From: Cottoperca gobio
Taxonomy: Eukaryota > Chordata > Actinopteri > Perciformes > Bovichtidae
NCBI RefSeq assembly: GCF_900634415.1
Contig: NC_041375.1
Coordinates: forward strand, 20,187,041-20,251,040
Length of the DNA stretch: 64,000 nucleotides
Direction: 5' to 3'
Shown piece after piece: positions 46,597 through 56,899 of this stretch. How positions within the stretch are numbered: position 1 is the first letter of the stretch; every line of letters begins with the position of its first letter. A program made the translations under genes and the position numbers. The notes under the pieces were generated by a model. That model saw nothing but the letters and a program-made list of their open reading frames with translations, was not told the origin of the DNA and made no database searches.

Positions 46597-48520
46597 CGTC
46601 TATATTTTGTGGATCCTGTTGTATTCAATTTTGGTCAGTATTTGATTGTGGCTTTTCAAACCTTATTGCTTTTTAAAGCTGAACATTTATTTCGTGAATG
46701 TATGTTTTACAACACTCTGAATTGACACTTACTTTGTTCCTTCCCAAAACTGATATTGTCCTGTAAATACTAAGTTGTAATACCATCCTGCTTACACATG
46801 GGGTCACCAGACACTCAAAAGAAAATTGCACCATGATGTCTACTATTGACTAAGTCACCATTAGTGGTCTTATTATCAATAAATATACAGAATAACAATT
46901 GTGTTTAGCGTTTGTTCATTTTGCTATGACGGAGGCCGCTTTGCACATTTTAAATGTAGAATTCAACAGGTGTCGTGTAACATCTATTCACCAAAGCAGC
47001 ACTGAAGGTCACTTCAGATGTTTCCAGGAGACTTAACCCCCGTTAAACTGGGAGAATTTACTACGAAGGGCTGATGAATGTGTCAGGTTATAATAAAAAC
47101 AAGGTTTATTTTACTTATTTATTAGCTGTTTATCATTGGGAGACTATAAAAAGGGAGCATGTGTGCTGTTTTTACACATTATTCAGGACAAACTATATTT
47201 TTAGCTGCAGGATTAGTGTTAAAAGAGGTCGAGTTAAAGGTTAAGTCATGTTTAAAGTAGATTTGATTGTGTGGATAAATATACAGTATGTGCGGGTGGG
47301 TGTATTCTAAATCAATTTGGTGTGGGACAACCGAAACGTGGGACTTGTAGATCAAGAAATAGACTACTGGGTTTTTATGTAAGTTGTAAGTTAACAGATG
47401 CTCCAGATGCAGTGAGTTGCGTGCGGAAAACAAAGGTCACCTGGTTGACCTTCAGTTGTTGATAAATCCCCTTTGTGCTCCCTTAATTCCAACTAACTAA
47501 CTATAACATATACATATTTTGGACTTACAATTAAAGTATACAGACAATTTATAGAATGATTTGCATTTTGTCATACTTGGGTACAATGACAGTTTGCAAG
47601 GCTTCTCTCAGTGTAAGTAAATAAAAAATAAAAGGTAATAATAAAAGCAGTAATAAATACTAATAGCATCATAAAAAGAAAAAATATATAAAAAATAATT
47701 TACACATTTACAAATGTACAGAGTATTTCAACGTGTCTGTGATTGACAAAAGAAGATAAACTACATATCTTTACTAAACTAGCTACAAATACACAAGTGT
47801 TCTTACACAGTAGCTAACTCGGTGTTAGCGATGCCGTGTTCCTGACAAACTTTGAACCCTTCACACACTTTGTGAGAGAACATTCTTTTTACAATGTCAA
47901 CAAAAACACAGCAAACATGGATCCTGGGATAAATAAGCAAACTTCCAATTTATATCGGATTCATAAAATAACTAAATAGACACCTTGAGTAACCAAAGTC
48001 AATCTCCACATCACATGACACCCTCTATATATAAAACTTTTATGAGGGGAAACCCTAACCCTAACAGGAAGAAAGCTGGAGGGGGATCCCTCTTTCTACG
48101 AACTGATTGCACCAGATGTTGTGGCAGATTATCTGGGCTACAGTGAGCAACCTACACACTGAGAAAAACAGATTGACAACTTCCTGATCTACTGAGATAC
48201 TGAGACAACAGACTGAGCTGCTACACTGCAGTCTGTATGACAACACAGGAACCACGTTTTTATTTCACCGAAAAGAAAATCAAATACCAAGAACTTGACA
48301 CAGTTCCAGGCCAAAACAAAACTCACTATTTACTTGGGAATAAATTAACTTTGTTTGGTCTTGTCTGTAGTTTTCATCGTTGCAAATTATGTTCAACTCA
48401 TTTTATCTTTGATCACTGAGTACCATCTCATCCACGTGGTGGCGCTTGGGTATCAACTAAAAACGGAAGCTGTGGAGAAGGGATGAAAAAAAGAGGGTAT
48501 GCCGCATGTGTGGTGAGGTG
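44418..48520. other. tspan7 3' UTR and intergenic region
   Basis: Mostly AT-rich with no coding exon. AATAAA-like signals near 44507 and 46877 could end short or long tspan7 transcripts. A compound (TG)n(AG)n microsatellite lies at 46535-46596. 47500-48000 is very AT-rich. Confidence 0.5.
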
Positions 48521-48524
48521 GAGC

Positions 48525-48525
<1 letters not shown>

Positions 48526-48558
<33 letters not shown>

Positions 48559-48930
48559 GTCTGTCTCCGTCCGCTTGTTCTCCTGCGCTGCTGCGGGCTG
48601 CATCGGAAACAAGGCCGGAAAGCGGTGGGAAGGCGGGTAGGAGAGGCTGTTACTCGGGAAGAGATCGCGCTAACTGGGCTCGCTCCGATCTCGTTACGCA
48701 AATTACCGGCAGAGCGGCGCGACAGTGGGTCCGCTAATGGAGCGTGCGTGCCGCTGGCTTCCGCGCACTGCCCCCACACACACACACACACACACGCACG
48801 CACGCACGCACACGCACACACACTCCCCCGCCTCCCGAATACACTTAATGGGTTATAGGCTACAGGGAGGCATCCACGGGGGAAGCGCTATTACTCACAC
48901 AGACACACACACACACACACACACACACCC
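48526..48930. promoter_or_regulatory. CpG-rich island flanked by CA tracts
   Basis: A GC- and CpG-dense block (about 48560-48770, with GGCGGG, AGCGGCGCGAC and CCGCGCAC) stands alone in an AT-rich region. (CA)n tracts flank it at 48526-48557, 48775-48823 and 48896-48928. In vertebrates such an island usually marks a promoter, but no coding gene starts here. It could serve a non-coding RNA or a distal mid1ip1 or tspan7 transcript. Confidence 0.45.
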
Positions 48931-49138
48931 GGACTCAAGAGCGCCCAGACACGTTCAAGTGCAGCCAGTCCTATAATGAAAGAAGGCAGGTTGCAGTCAA
49001 TGCATATTTAACAATACAAATACAAAATGTTTAGTAAATTTCATCTTCATTTCTCAATCTAAGCATGTGTTTTTGAAACAAATACCTAAAAGAAAGACTC
49101 ACTAAAATTAAAATGTGTCTCATGTTGCCATAAACGTG

Positions 49139-49139
<1 letters not shown>

Positions 49140-49172
<33 letters not shown>

Positions 49173-50280
49173 CAAGAGAAGTGTGACGTGAGCTCTTCGT
49201 GCATACATTTGCTAAACAAAACATGGATTCTGATAACGGTAATTAAAATAATATTCTATTTGTGAGATTAGAACGTGATCTATGAACTATTTTACATTTG
49301 GAAATGAAAATATTATTTGTTGAACAGTTAAGCCTTTTGTAAAAAAAGACAATTTAAAAAACGATTTAATATCATAAAGACTTGAAAACTAGGGAGTCCC
49401 TATATCCAACTTGATAATCACTGCTTTAAAATGTCTTAACAATATTTGAGAAATGCTGTGGTCATGATTTCAAGTACCTCTTTCAAAAATAATAGGAATC
49501 TTTTTCATTGGCTCAGAATGAAAGAAAATGTGTCTTATGACACAAAGTCTTATTAAACTTAGGATATGAATTACTTTACTGCTTTAGTGTGATTATGAAT
49601 TTATTTTCCTCTTTTCAAACACACACTTTTCTCTTCTAATTGACAGTGATAACCTCATTTACTGCCTTATAAGGTGGTAATATAGCCGGCCTGTCCCACT
49701 GCACCCTTCTGTGTGTGATGTGAGTCGTTGCTGTTGTTGTTAATTGCTGTTGCTGCTTTTCCTCCTGCTTCCCCGCTGAACTTAGACACCATGCTTCACA
49801 CTTTTCAGTAACATGCAGTCGTGATGACAAGTACTAGAGTTCCCACTCAAGCTGCCTATTCCTATAGCACAGCCCCCTCCCCCCCCCCCCCCCAGCCCTC
49901 CATCGCTCCTCCACTTCCTCCTCTCTGTCTTTGAAGCCTGGGATGATGATGACACCCGCCGTAATCGGTGGATGCTCAGCGTCTGACATGACACACAATT
50001 GAGAAACCCTTTCGAACTGATCCGGGTTTCATTGTTGCATTCAGGCATAGTCATTCACTGACAAGTGAAAAAGGGCCTTTCACGAGAGAATGGAGAAAGT
50101 CAGTGATGTGTGGCCTTGATTGACAGCCCTGTTGAAAAAGCAGCTCCGGTTCCCTATCTGATCTCTACTCTAACTGGATCTGGGATCAGTTTATCTTCAC
50201 AGGGAGGATACCATAAGGCAGTTTGTGTACCTTTGCTTCCAAGGCAGATTTGGAATTAAGGTGATGTGGGTAGCGTGGGA
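49140..50280. other. Intergenic, simple repeats only
   Basis: Contains a (CA)n tract (49141-49168) and a poly-C run near 49873-49893. No gene or known repeat was recognised. Confidence 0.5.
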
Positions 50281-50289
50281 AATGACATG

Positions 50290-50615
50290 ATTACTTTGAC
50301 TCAAGTCAAGTACAACTCCAAGGCACTTTAAAGTTTACTTAAGTATTTCCATTGTGTGCTGTTTTATTCTGTTACTCCTCAACATGTCACAGTAAATATT
50401 GTACTTTTTTTATTACATTTATACGACAGCTGTAATTACCTTGCAGAGTAAGATCTTAGATTTAGCGAGAGTCACTAACACTGACAGGCACCATTCTGTT
50501 GCATTTTAAAGTACTTTACTTTTGTGTTTTAAAGTCCATTTTTCTGCTAATACTTCTATACTTTTACATAGATTACCTTTACATAAGTAGATTTTATTTT
50601 TACTTGTAATGGAGT
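50290..50615. repeat. 'TACTTTTACTTGTAATGGAG' teleost repeat fragment
   Basis: Phrases TACTTCTATACTTTTACATA and TTACTTGTAATGGAGTATTT match the repeat seen at 35 kb. Other fragments occur at 53651-53705 (CAGTGGTGGAAATAGCCAAA) and 54590-54705 (ending ACTTCTTCCACC). Confidence 0.6.
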
Positions 50616-50625
50616 ATTTTCTCCC

Positions 50626-52632
50626 GAGGGGTGGGCTCGACCCACATGACTTGGACTCGAGTCAGACTCGATTTGATGACTTTAGACAAAATAAAAATGA
50701 CTTGCAACTTAACACAAAGGACTTGTGACTTCACTTGGACTTGAGCCTTTTAACTTGAAAATACTCGATACCTTCCCCCTATCCATCCATCCATCCATCG
50801 TCTACCGCTTATCCGGGTCGCGGGGGCAGCAGCTCCAGTAAGGAACCCCAAACTTCCCTTCTCCGGGCCACATCCTCCAGCTCCAACTGGGGGATCCTGA
50901 GGCGTTCCCAGGCCAGTGAGGAGATATAATCTCTCCACCGAGTCCTGGGTCTTCCCCGGGGTCTCCTCCCAGCTGGACGTGCCTGGAACACCTCCCTAGG
51001 GAGGCGCCCAGGTGGCATCCTTACTAGATGCCCAAACCACCTCAACTGGCTCCTTTCAACGTAAAGGAGCAGCGGCTCTACACCGAGTCTCACACGGATG
51101 GCTGAGCTTCTCACCCTATCTCTAAGGGAGACGCCACCCATCTGAGAAAACCCATTTCGGCCACTTGTACCCGTGATCTCGTTCTTTCGGTCATGACCCA
51201 GCCTTCATGACCATAGGTGAGGGTAGGAAAGAAGATCAACCGGTATATTGAGAACTTTGCCTTCTGGCTCAGCTCTCTTTTCGTCACAGCGGTGCGGTAA
51301 AGTGACTGTAATACCGCCTCCGCTGCTCCGATTCTCCGGCTAATCTCTCGCTCCATCGTCCCTTCACTCGCGAACAAGACCCTGAGGTACTTAAACTCCT
51401 TCACTTGGGGTAAGGGCTCATTCCCTACCCGGAGTAGGCAATCCACCGGTTTCCTGCTGAGAGCCATGGCCTCAGATTTTGAGGTGCTAATCCTCATCCC
51501 AACCGCTTCACACTCGGCTGTGAACCCATCCAGTGACTGCTGAAGGTCACAGACCGATGATGCCATCAGGACCACATCATCTGCAAAGAGCAGCGATGAG
51601 ATCCTCAGGCCACCGAACTGCAACCCCTCTCCTCCACGACTACGCCTCGATATCCTGTCCATGAAAATCACAAACAGGATTGGTGATAAAGTGCAGCCCT
51701 GGCGGAGGCCAACATTCATTGGGAACGAGTCCGACTTACTGCCGAGTATCCGGACACAACTCTCGCTTTGGGCGTACAGGGATTGGATGGCCCTCAGAAG
51801 TGACCCCCTCACCCCATACTCCCGCAGCACCTCCCACAGTATCACCCGGGGGACCCGGTCATACGCCTTCTCCAGATCCACAAAACACATGTAGACCGGA
51901 TGGGCGTACTCCCAGGCCCCCTCCAGGATCATTGCGAGAGTGAAGAGTTGGTCCGTTGTTCCACAACCAGGACGGAATCCACATTGTTCCTCTTCAATCA
52001 GAGGTTCGACTACCGGCCGAACCCTCCTTTCCAGTAGACTTTGGAGTAGACTTTACCAGGGAGGCTGAGAAGTGTGATACCCCTGTAGTTGGCACACACT
52101 CTCTGGTCCCCCTTTTTAAATAGGGGAACCACCACCCCGGTCTGCCAACCCCTAGGCACTGTCCCAGACTTCCACGCAATGTTGACGAGGCGTGTCAACC
52201 AAGACAGCCACTCAACACCTTCCCCCTAGTCCAAAGATTAAAAAGTCTATTATTTTGTGTGCCACAAATCAATTTGTGATTTCTCTTCATTTCATGAATC
52301 GACTAACATGAACACTATTCATTCCCAGCAAGTCGACACTAAATTCCCCAGATCCTGTTTGTTTGAATCAATCAGACGGCATCCAATCAAGTTGCAGGAG
52401 AGAACCATGAAGAAGTAACGCTTTGTTACTGAGTGCCACTTGGAAAAAGTTATACCATGGATAATTTTGTCTGCATAATACATCCAGTGTGCAAAACGTG
52501 ATGGTCGAAAATTACATTTGGTGAAGATGGCATTGTGTCTTGTTCAGGACTCAGACTCAAAGTTCAGGACTTGTGAGTCTTCACTTGGGAATTACTTTTG
52601 ACTTGAAAAACAATGACTTGGTTCCGCCTCTG
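50626..52632. mobile_element. Older 'ACTTGGACTTGAGTC' repeat split by a LINE
   Basis: Sequence rich in GACTTGGACTCGAGTC lies left of the LINE (50626-50769). Sequence of the same kind (GGACTCAGACTCAAAG, GACTTGGTTCCGCCTCTG) resumes right of it (52229-52632). The right end CAGAGGCGGAACCAAGTC (complement) resembles a known hAT-like fish terminus, and the left end is degenerate. Similar sequence occurs at 39500-39620. Confidence 0.55.
50782..52216 (-). mobile_element. 5'-truncated RTE-clade (Rex3-like) LINE
   Basis: The minus strand encodes the reverse transcriptase of a non-LTR element in three pieces: 52198-52010 (VVPLFKKGDQRVCANYRGIT), 51932-51111 (FVDLEKAYDRVPR, GLRQGCTLSPILF and the catalytic FADDVVL box) and 51141-50809 (RWFGHLVRMPPGRLPREVF, PRGRPRTRW). 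Frameshifts lie near 52010 and 51130. The endonuclease domain is missing, so this is a dead 5'-truncated copy. The 3' end (left side) is a (GGAT)n tail, ATCCATCCATCCATCC on the plus strand, as in RTE elements. A 12-base duplication, ACCTTCCCCCTA, flanks it at 50770-50781 and 52217-52228 with no mismatch, so the insertion is fairly recent. The Rex3 name is from memory of fish RTE proteins. Confidence 0.85.
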
Positions 52633-53212
52633 ATTTTACATATTTTGATTGAACGACTTTGACTAATTAAAGTAAATTAAAAATTAAAGTTGTGTTGCCT
52701 GTAGAGGTAGAATAAATACGGAAGTCGGATGGGACATATATGGAGAGACAGAAACTCAACCGGCAGGTTTATCTGTCCATGTTCATGTTCTCCCCATTCT
52801 TGCTGAGCAACAATTTTGAAATAGTGATTCACTTTTAGTTAGAACAATTTGTGCCCATAGACATCTGTGACTGGGTATGAAGTATCAATCAGGTCCTCCC
52901 CTCCCTCTTTTATTACTGTGAGCCTGTCCCTTAAAGTCATGTAGATCTATTTTAAACTCCATTCACTGAATCAGTCAGACATGTTTTGATTTGACGGCGG
53001 ACAGGTGGATTTATCTTTTTGTTGATGGCTCCAACGTGGAAAACATGTATTCTACAGTTTCAGTCTCACTCGAAGTGTTTACAAGAGCTCAGGTTTCAGG
53101 TTGAGCACTTCCACAAGAGCACATACAGTATCCTATGATACTGGAAGGCTATTTCTGGTGCAGGGGTGTGGAAATCCCCCCCTGTTTACCAGCAGTCCTA
53201 GATAGAAGAGTA

Positions 53213-53237
53213 GGGGGGGGGGGGGGGGGGGGGGGGG
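53213..53237. repeat. Poly-G run
   Basis: Twenty-five consecutive G. Such runs can form quadruplexes and are prone to sequencing error, so the true length is uncertain. Confidence 0.9.
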
Positions 53238-53649
53238 TCAGCTGTCGACCAAAGCTGCTGGAAATTGGCTGGTGCAACAGTTCTGTTTTAAGTGTAATCA
53301 GAAAAGCTTGTCAGTTCTGTAACTGGCTTTGACTAAAGTAACCCTCGCAGGAAATGACCAGGCCTGTAATATTCCTGCAGGGACGCCGAGTGTGAATTTC
53401 GGACTTTTATGACATTTTCCAACCCCACTGTATCACAGTAATCGTGTTATAATCCGACAATTGCAACAAGGATGTATCTTTTGGTGAGATGCCCATTGAT
53501 GTGGCACCAATCACTTCCCTCATCTCATCATAATTTAGGACTTCCTTGATTGATGCTATGTAAACGATCGCTACTCTTACACGTGTTGTATATCAGTGTG
53601 TATCTAAACATGTAGGCTACTCAAGAGAGGGCAATAGTTTTAGCAGTGA

Positions 53650-54720
53650 TCAGTGGTGGAAATAGCCAAATGTACTTAACTACTGTCGACTAATTAAGTA
53701 CAGATTTCCGATATCATTTTTTTTGTGATGTGCAAAAATGAACGAACAAATCTTTTTGAAATAATCTTTTAAGTGTCCGCTAAGTACCGGTAAGCCTGTC
53801 GAACGTGCAGGCGGTCATGAATCCCCGACCTTTCACTCTCGCTGTTCTGCTACTGCAGTCGCTCACGTCTCAGGACAAGTTGGAGTACATTGTTATTCTG
53901 ACAAACAAACAGAGAGCGTAACATTCATCTTCACTGGAGTTTTGTCAGGGCCGGGGGAGATGCAGACACAGATTCACACAATCCTAGGCGGTAAACTATT
54001 CTACTTCAGTGCTACTTAGATTGGAGGAATTACATTTTTTTATCTACAGTTGCAAAATAGTTTTTTTTATTGAAATGGCAAACAACAATACTATATAAAA
54101 ATCAAATAAACAATGTAGGCCAGTAATCATTTAAAATAAATATAAGCACGACTGCTCACTGCGGAGCATAAACAATATATAATAGATATAAACAATATAA
54201 AAATAGAAGTGTCACGAGCCTACGAGGCTTTACATTACTTCTTAATAGCAAACAACGAAAGAAACAAACCAGTAAAGTAATACCTTTATTAATGCAAACT
54301 TAAACATGATGACTGGTAATGCATAGAAGAGAAGTTTTATGGGGCGGACACATAGGTGGCCCATTAATTATCCTGTGACCCTTTAGAGGGGGTCTGACCC
54401 CGAGCTTGGGAACCATTGGACTTAACAACCTACCTAGTTCAGAACTAGCTCCACCTGATCCAGCTACACCAGTCAAAATGCTGCCTAAAAATTAATGCAT
54501 TAACAATCTAATAATGTCATATTTCATAATACCCGTTATGTCAGGCTACTATATCAGGGGCTATTTTGTTTAGTCTAGGCTTAGTTTTACTTTTGATAGA
54601 AGTATATTTTGCTAATAATACTTTTACAGGTTTCACTTGTAACAGAGAATAAGAATATGATATGAATAAATTGTTTTTTTTACTTAAAGAATACTTCTTC
54701 CACCTGTATGTGACACACTG
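53650..54720. repeat. Nested DNA-element remnants upstream of mid1ip1-like gene
   Basis: Begins with CAGTGGTGGAAATAGCC (53652) and ends with ACTTCTTCCACCTGTA (54693-54708), possible inverted ends of a large or nested element. Inside, 54395-54420 (CTGACCCCGAGCTTGGGAAC then CATTGG) looks like a hAT terminus of a second element. Confidence 0.45.
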
Positions 54721-54775
54721 AAAGTCAATTCTATGAATAAAATCAAAAAGATATTCAAAAGCTTAAGTGCCCGAC

Positions 54776-54884
54776 CACGTGTTTCCTCTGTTTTCGATGT
54801 GTGATCTAGTCAACAGTGGCCTCATCATTGGTCCAACATCCTCTTTTCCCGCCTCTGATGAAACGCATGCGGCCATCTGATTGG
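54776..54884 (+). promoter_or_regulatory. E-box and CCAAT-type motifs upstream of mid1ip1-like gene
   Basis: A CACGTG E-box is at 54776-54781, a TTTCCCGCC (E2F-like) near 54845 and an inverted CCAAT box (ATTGG) at 54880-54884, about 470-580 bases upstream of the TATA box. Mammalian MID1IP1 and Spot14 are lipogenic genes responsive to SREBP and ChREBP, so the E-box is a plausible but untested site. Confidence 0.35.
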
Positions 54885-55354
54885 TTGAACTTGTAGGCCC
54901 GTGCAGTGGGCTGATGGCTCGATCTATGAATATTCATCCCCGGTCCTGCTCGTTCAGGCCTCACCCTGCATGTCATCGGAACAGAATGTGGGATGTGGTG
55001 ATGTAATATCAGTCATAGCTTTCACCAGAAAACAAATCCTAGTGCATATTCACAAAACAGCACATTGTACGTTAAGTGTGGAATCAGACTGTGTTGAATT
55101 GACAACTGTTGTGCGTAAATACGCGCGATAAAGCTTTAGGCGTGTATATATGTGTTGTTGTTGTGTTATATCTGCACTTTGTGGATTTGGTTTCACCCCT
55201 AACTGTCAATTTGAAGCCACTCCTCTTTCAGAAAATCTGCCAAACGTCTCCGCTCTGCTGGGTGCTATTTCAGGTCATTTGGGTCTGGTTACAATAGCAG
55301 TGAAAGAACTTGACAAACAGGTTGTAGGACCGCCTTTAAAGCAGGAACGTTGGC

Positions 55355-55362
55355 TATATAAA
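55355..55362 (+). promoter_or_regulatory. mid1ip1: TATA box of mid1ip1-like gene
   Basis: TATATAAA lies about 230 bases before the start codon and puts the transcription start near 55385-55392, giving a 5' UTR of about 200 bases. Confidence 0.7.
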
Positions 55363-55591
55363 CACACACCTTTCTTCTTGCAAAACTAGAAACTACGACA
55401 AGGGCTCAAACACTCATCACAAGGGAAACTCAACTCGCCTGATTTACAGGACAGCCAATCCCCGCTGTAGCATTAAAGACAAGCAGACGCGCCTCTAAGC
55501 CGATCAGCCCGGAAATAAAGCAGGGCACTCAGAGGAGAAACAAACAAGACAAGTAACTCGGATCCACAAGAGAAAAAAACCTCTCGCCGTG

Positions 55592-56065
55592 ATGATGATG
55601 ATGCTGCAAGAAACCCCGACGCAGAAAAACTCCCTCTTCAACGCCATGAACCGCTTCATCGGTGCCGTGAACAACATGGACCAGACCGTCATGTTGCCCA
55701 GCATGCTGCGGGACGTCCCGCTGGAAGAGGACAGGGAGATGAGCTCCATGAAATCGGACGAGGACGAGGGGGACATGTACAGCTACTACCAGCTGCTCAA
55801 ATCCATCCGCTGTGACATCGAGTGGGGGGTCAGGTGCGCAGCAGCCGATGAGAGGCTCAAGGAGGAGAGCATGATAATCTCCCGCAAGAACTCTTCCGCA
55901 TCCACTTCCTCCTTCGCATCATCAGAAGAGGAAGAGGAAGAAGAAGACGAGGATTTGCAGAAGCAGGTCCAGTTCCACCTGACCGGGCTGCAAGGGGTGC
56001 TGTCCAAGCTGACACTGCAGGCCAACTCTCTCACCAAGCGCTACAAACAGGAGATCGGCATCTGA
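55592..56065 (+). CDS. mid1ip1: MID1-interacting protein 1 / Spot14-related
   Basis: Intronless reading frame of up to 157 residues. It opens with four ATG codons in a row (55592-55603), so the true start may be the third, giving a MMLQETPTQKN start like the family. The signature KNSLFNAMNRFIGAVNNMDQ, then a short acidic region, MYSYYQLLKSIRCDIEWG, a Ser/Glu-rich linker, and the C-terminal helix LTGLQGVLSKLTLQAN ... RYKQEIGI match MID1IP1 (MIG12). This family binds acetyl-CoA carboxylase and promotes its polymerisation, stimulating fatty-acid synthesis; the mammalian protein also binds the microtubule-associated MID1. Fish have two paralogues (a and b), which I cannot separate. The upstream neighbour tspan7 is also its neighbour in human Xp11.4. 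AATAAA at 56889-56894 fits the 3' end; another AATAAA lies near 56715. Confidence 0.92.
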   Translation: MMMMLQETPTQKNSLFNAMNRFIGAVNNMDQTVMLPSMLRDVPLEEDREMSSMKSDEDEGDMYSYYQLLKSIRCDIEWGVRCAAADERLKEESMIISRKNSSASTSSFASSEEEEEEEDEDLQKQVQFHLTGLQGVLSKLTLQANSLTKRYKQEIGI

Positions 56066-56899
56066 GGATGGAATAAGGAGGATAAGCTCGGAGCCCAGAG
56101 AAACGAAACATTATTTTTATTGAACTGGCTGAACCGACTTTTCTCAATGGGCTCTTTTGCTGCTGTTGTCACTACTAATGACATTTATGGACACACATTT
56201 GAATGGTAGAGAAAAAGACAGCTTACTTCTCTCTTTAGTTTACTCTGTGGTATTATTGACTGTAGATGTGTTGATCCAGAGGAAAGCATTTGTGTACTTA
56301 ACACCAAACGTATACGTTTTGCACTCCTAAAGTTTTGTACACATATTGCGTGCAGTTCCTGTGATACATAGATGAAACATATTTAAACCCTTTATTTAAT
56401 GTATAATGTATTACCTCACACTGAATAGTTTGAGAGCCAAATGTTATTTCAAAGTTGGAGAAGAGGAGGGCTGCATGAACTACGGGACCTGTTGTCTGAA
56501 CCGCCCCTCTGAGGGGAATACTGACGAAAGATTGAGCTTCCTATTTGTGTTGCTGATGATGTCAGTGTGTTCAAATGAATGTGTCTTTGTATGATAAGTG
56601 CTCCTTCAAATCTGATATGTCTGTGTTTTTAAATTATGCTTGCATGGAGGGAGGCAGATGCTCACTGTAGCTGATGCCTGTGATCTCCTAATGCCCTACA
56701 TGGCCAATGAACCAGAATAAACTGATAATGTTTCTGCATAGAACATAATGAGTTTCCACAAGATGCATTATTGTTATTGTGTATTTGCTATTATCATGGT
56801 ATTAGTGGACATACCATCTGTCAAAATAAGCAAATGCTTTAATGTGCACCTTCTGCACCGTTTTTCTACTGATAATATTGATTCTGAAAATAAACTTTT

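Noticed and set aside
48051..48064. CCCTAACCCTAAC, telomere-like
   Set aside because: Only two units; too short to be an interstitial telomere block.
51661..51943. Plus-strand frames opposite the LINE
   Set aside because: Antisense of the reverse transcriptase; no independent evidence.
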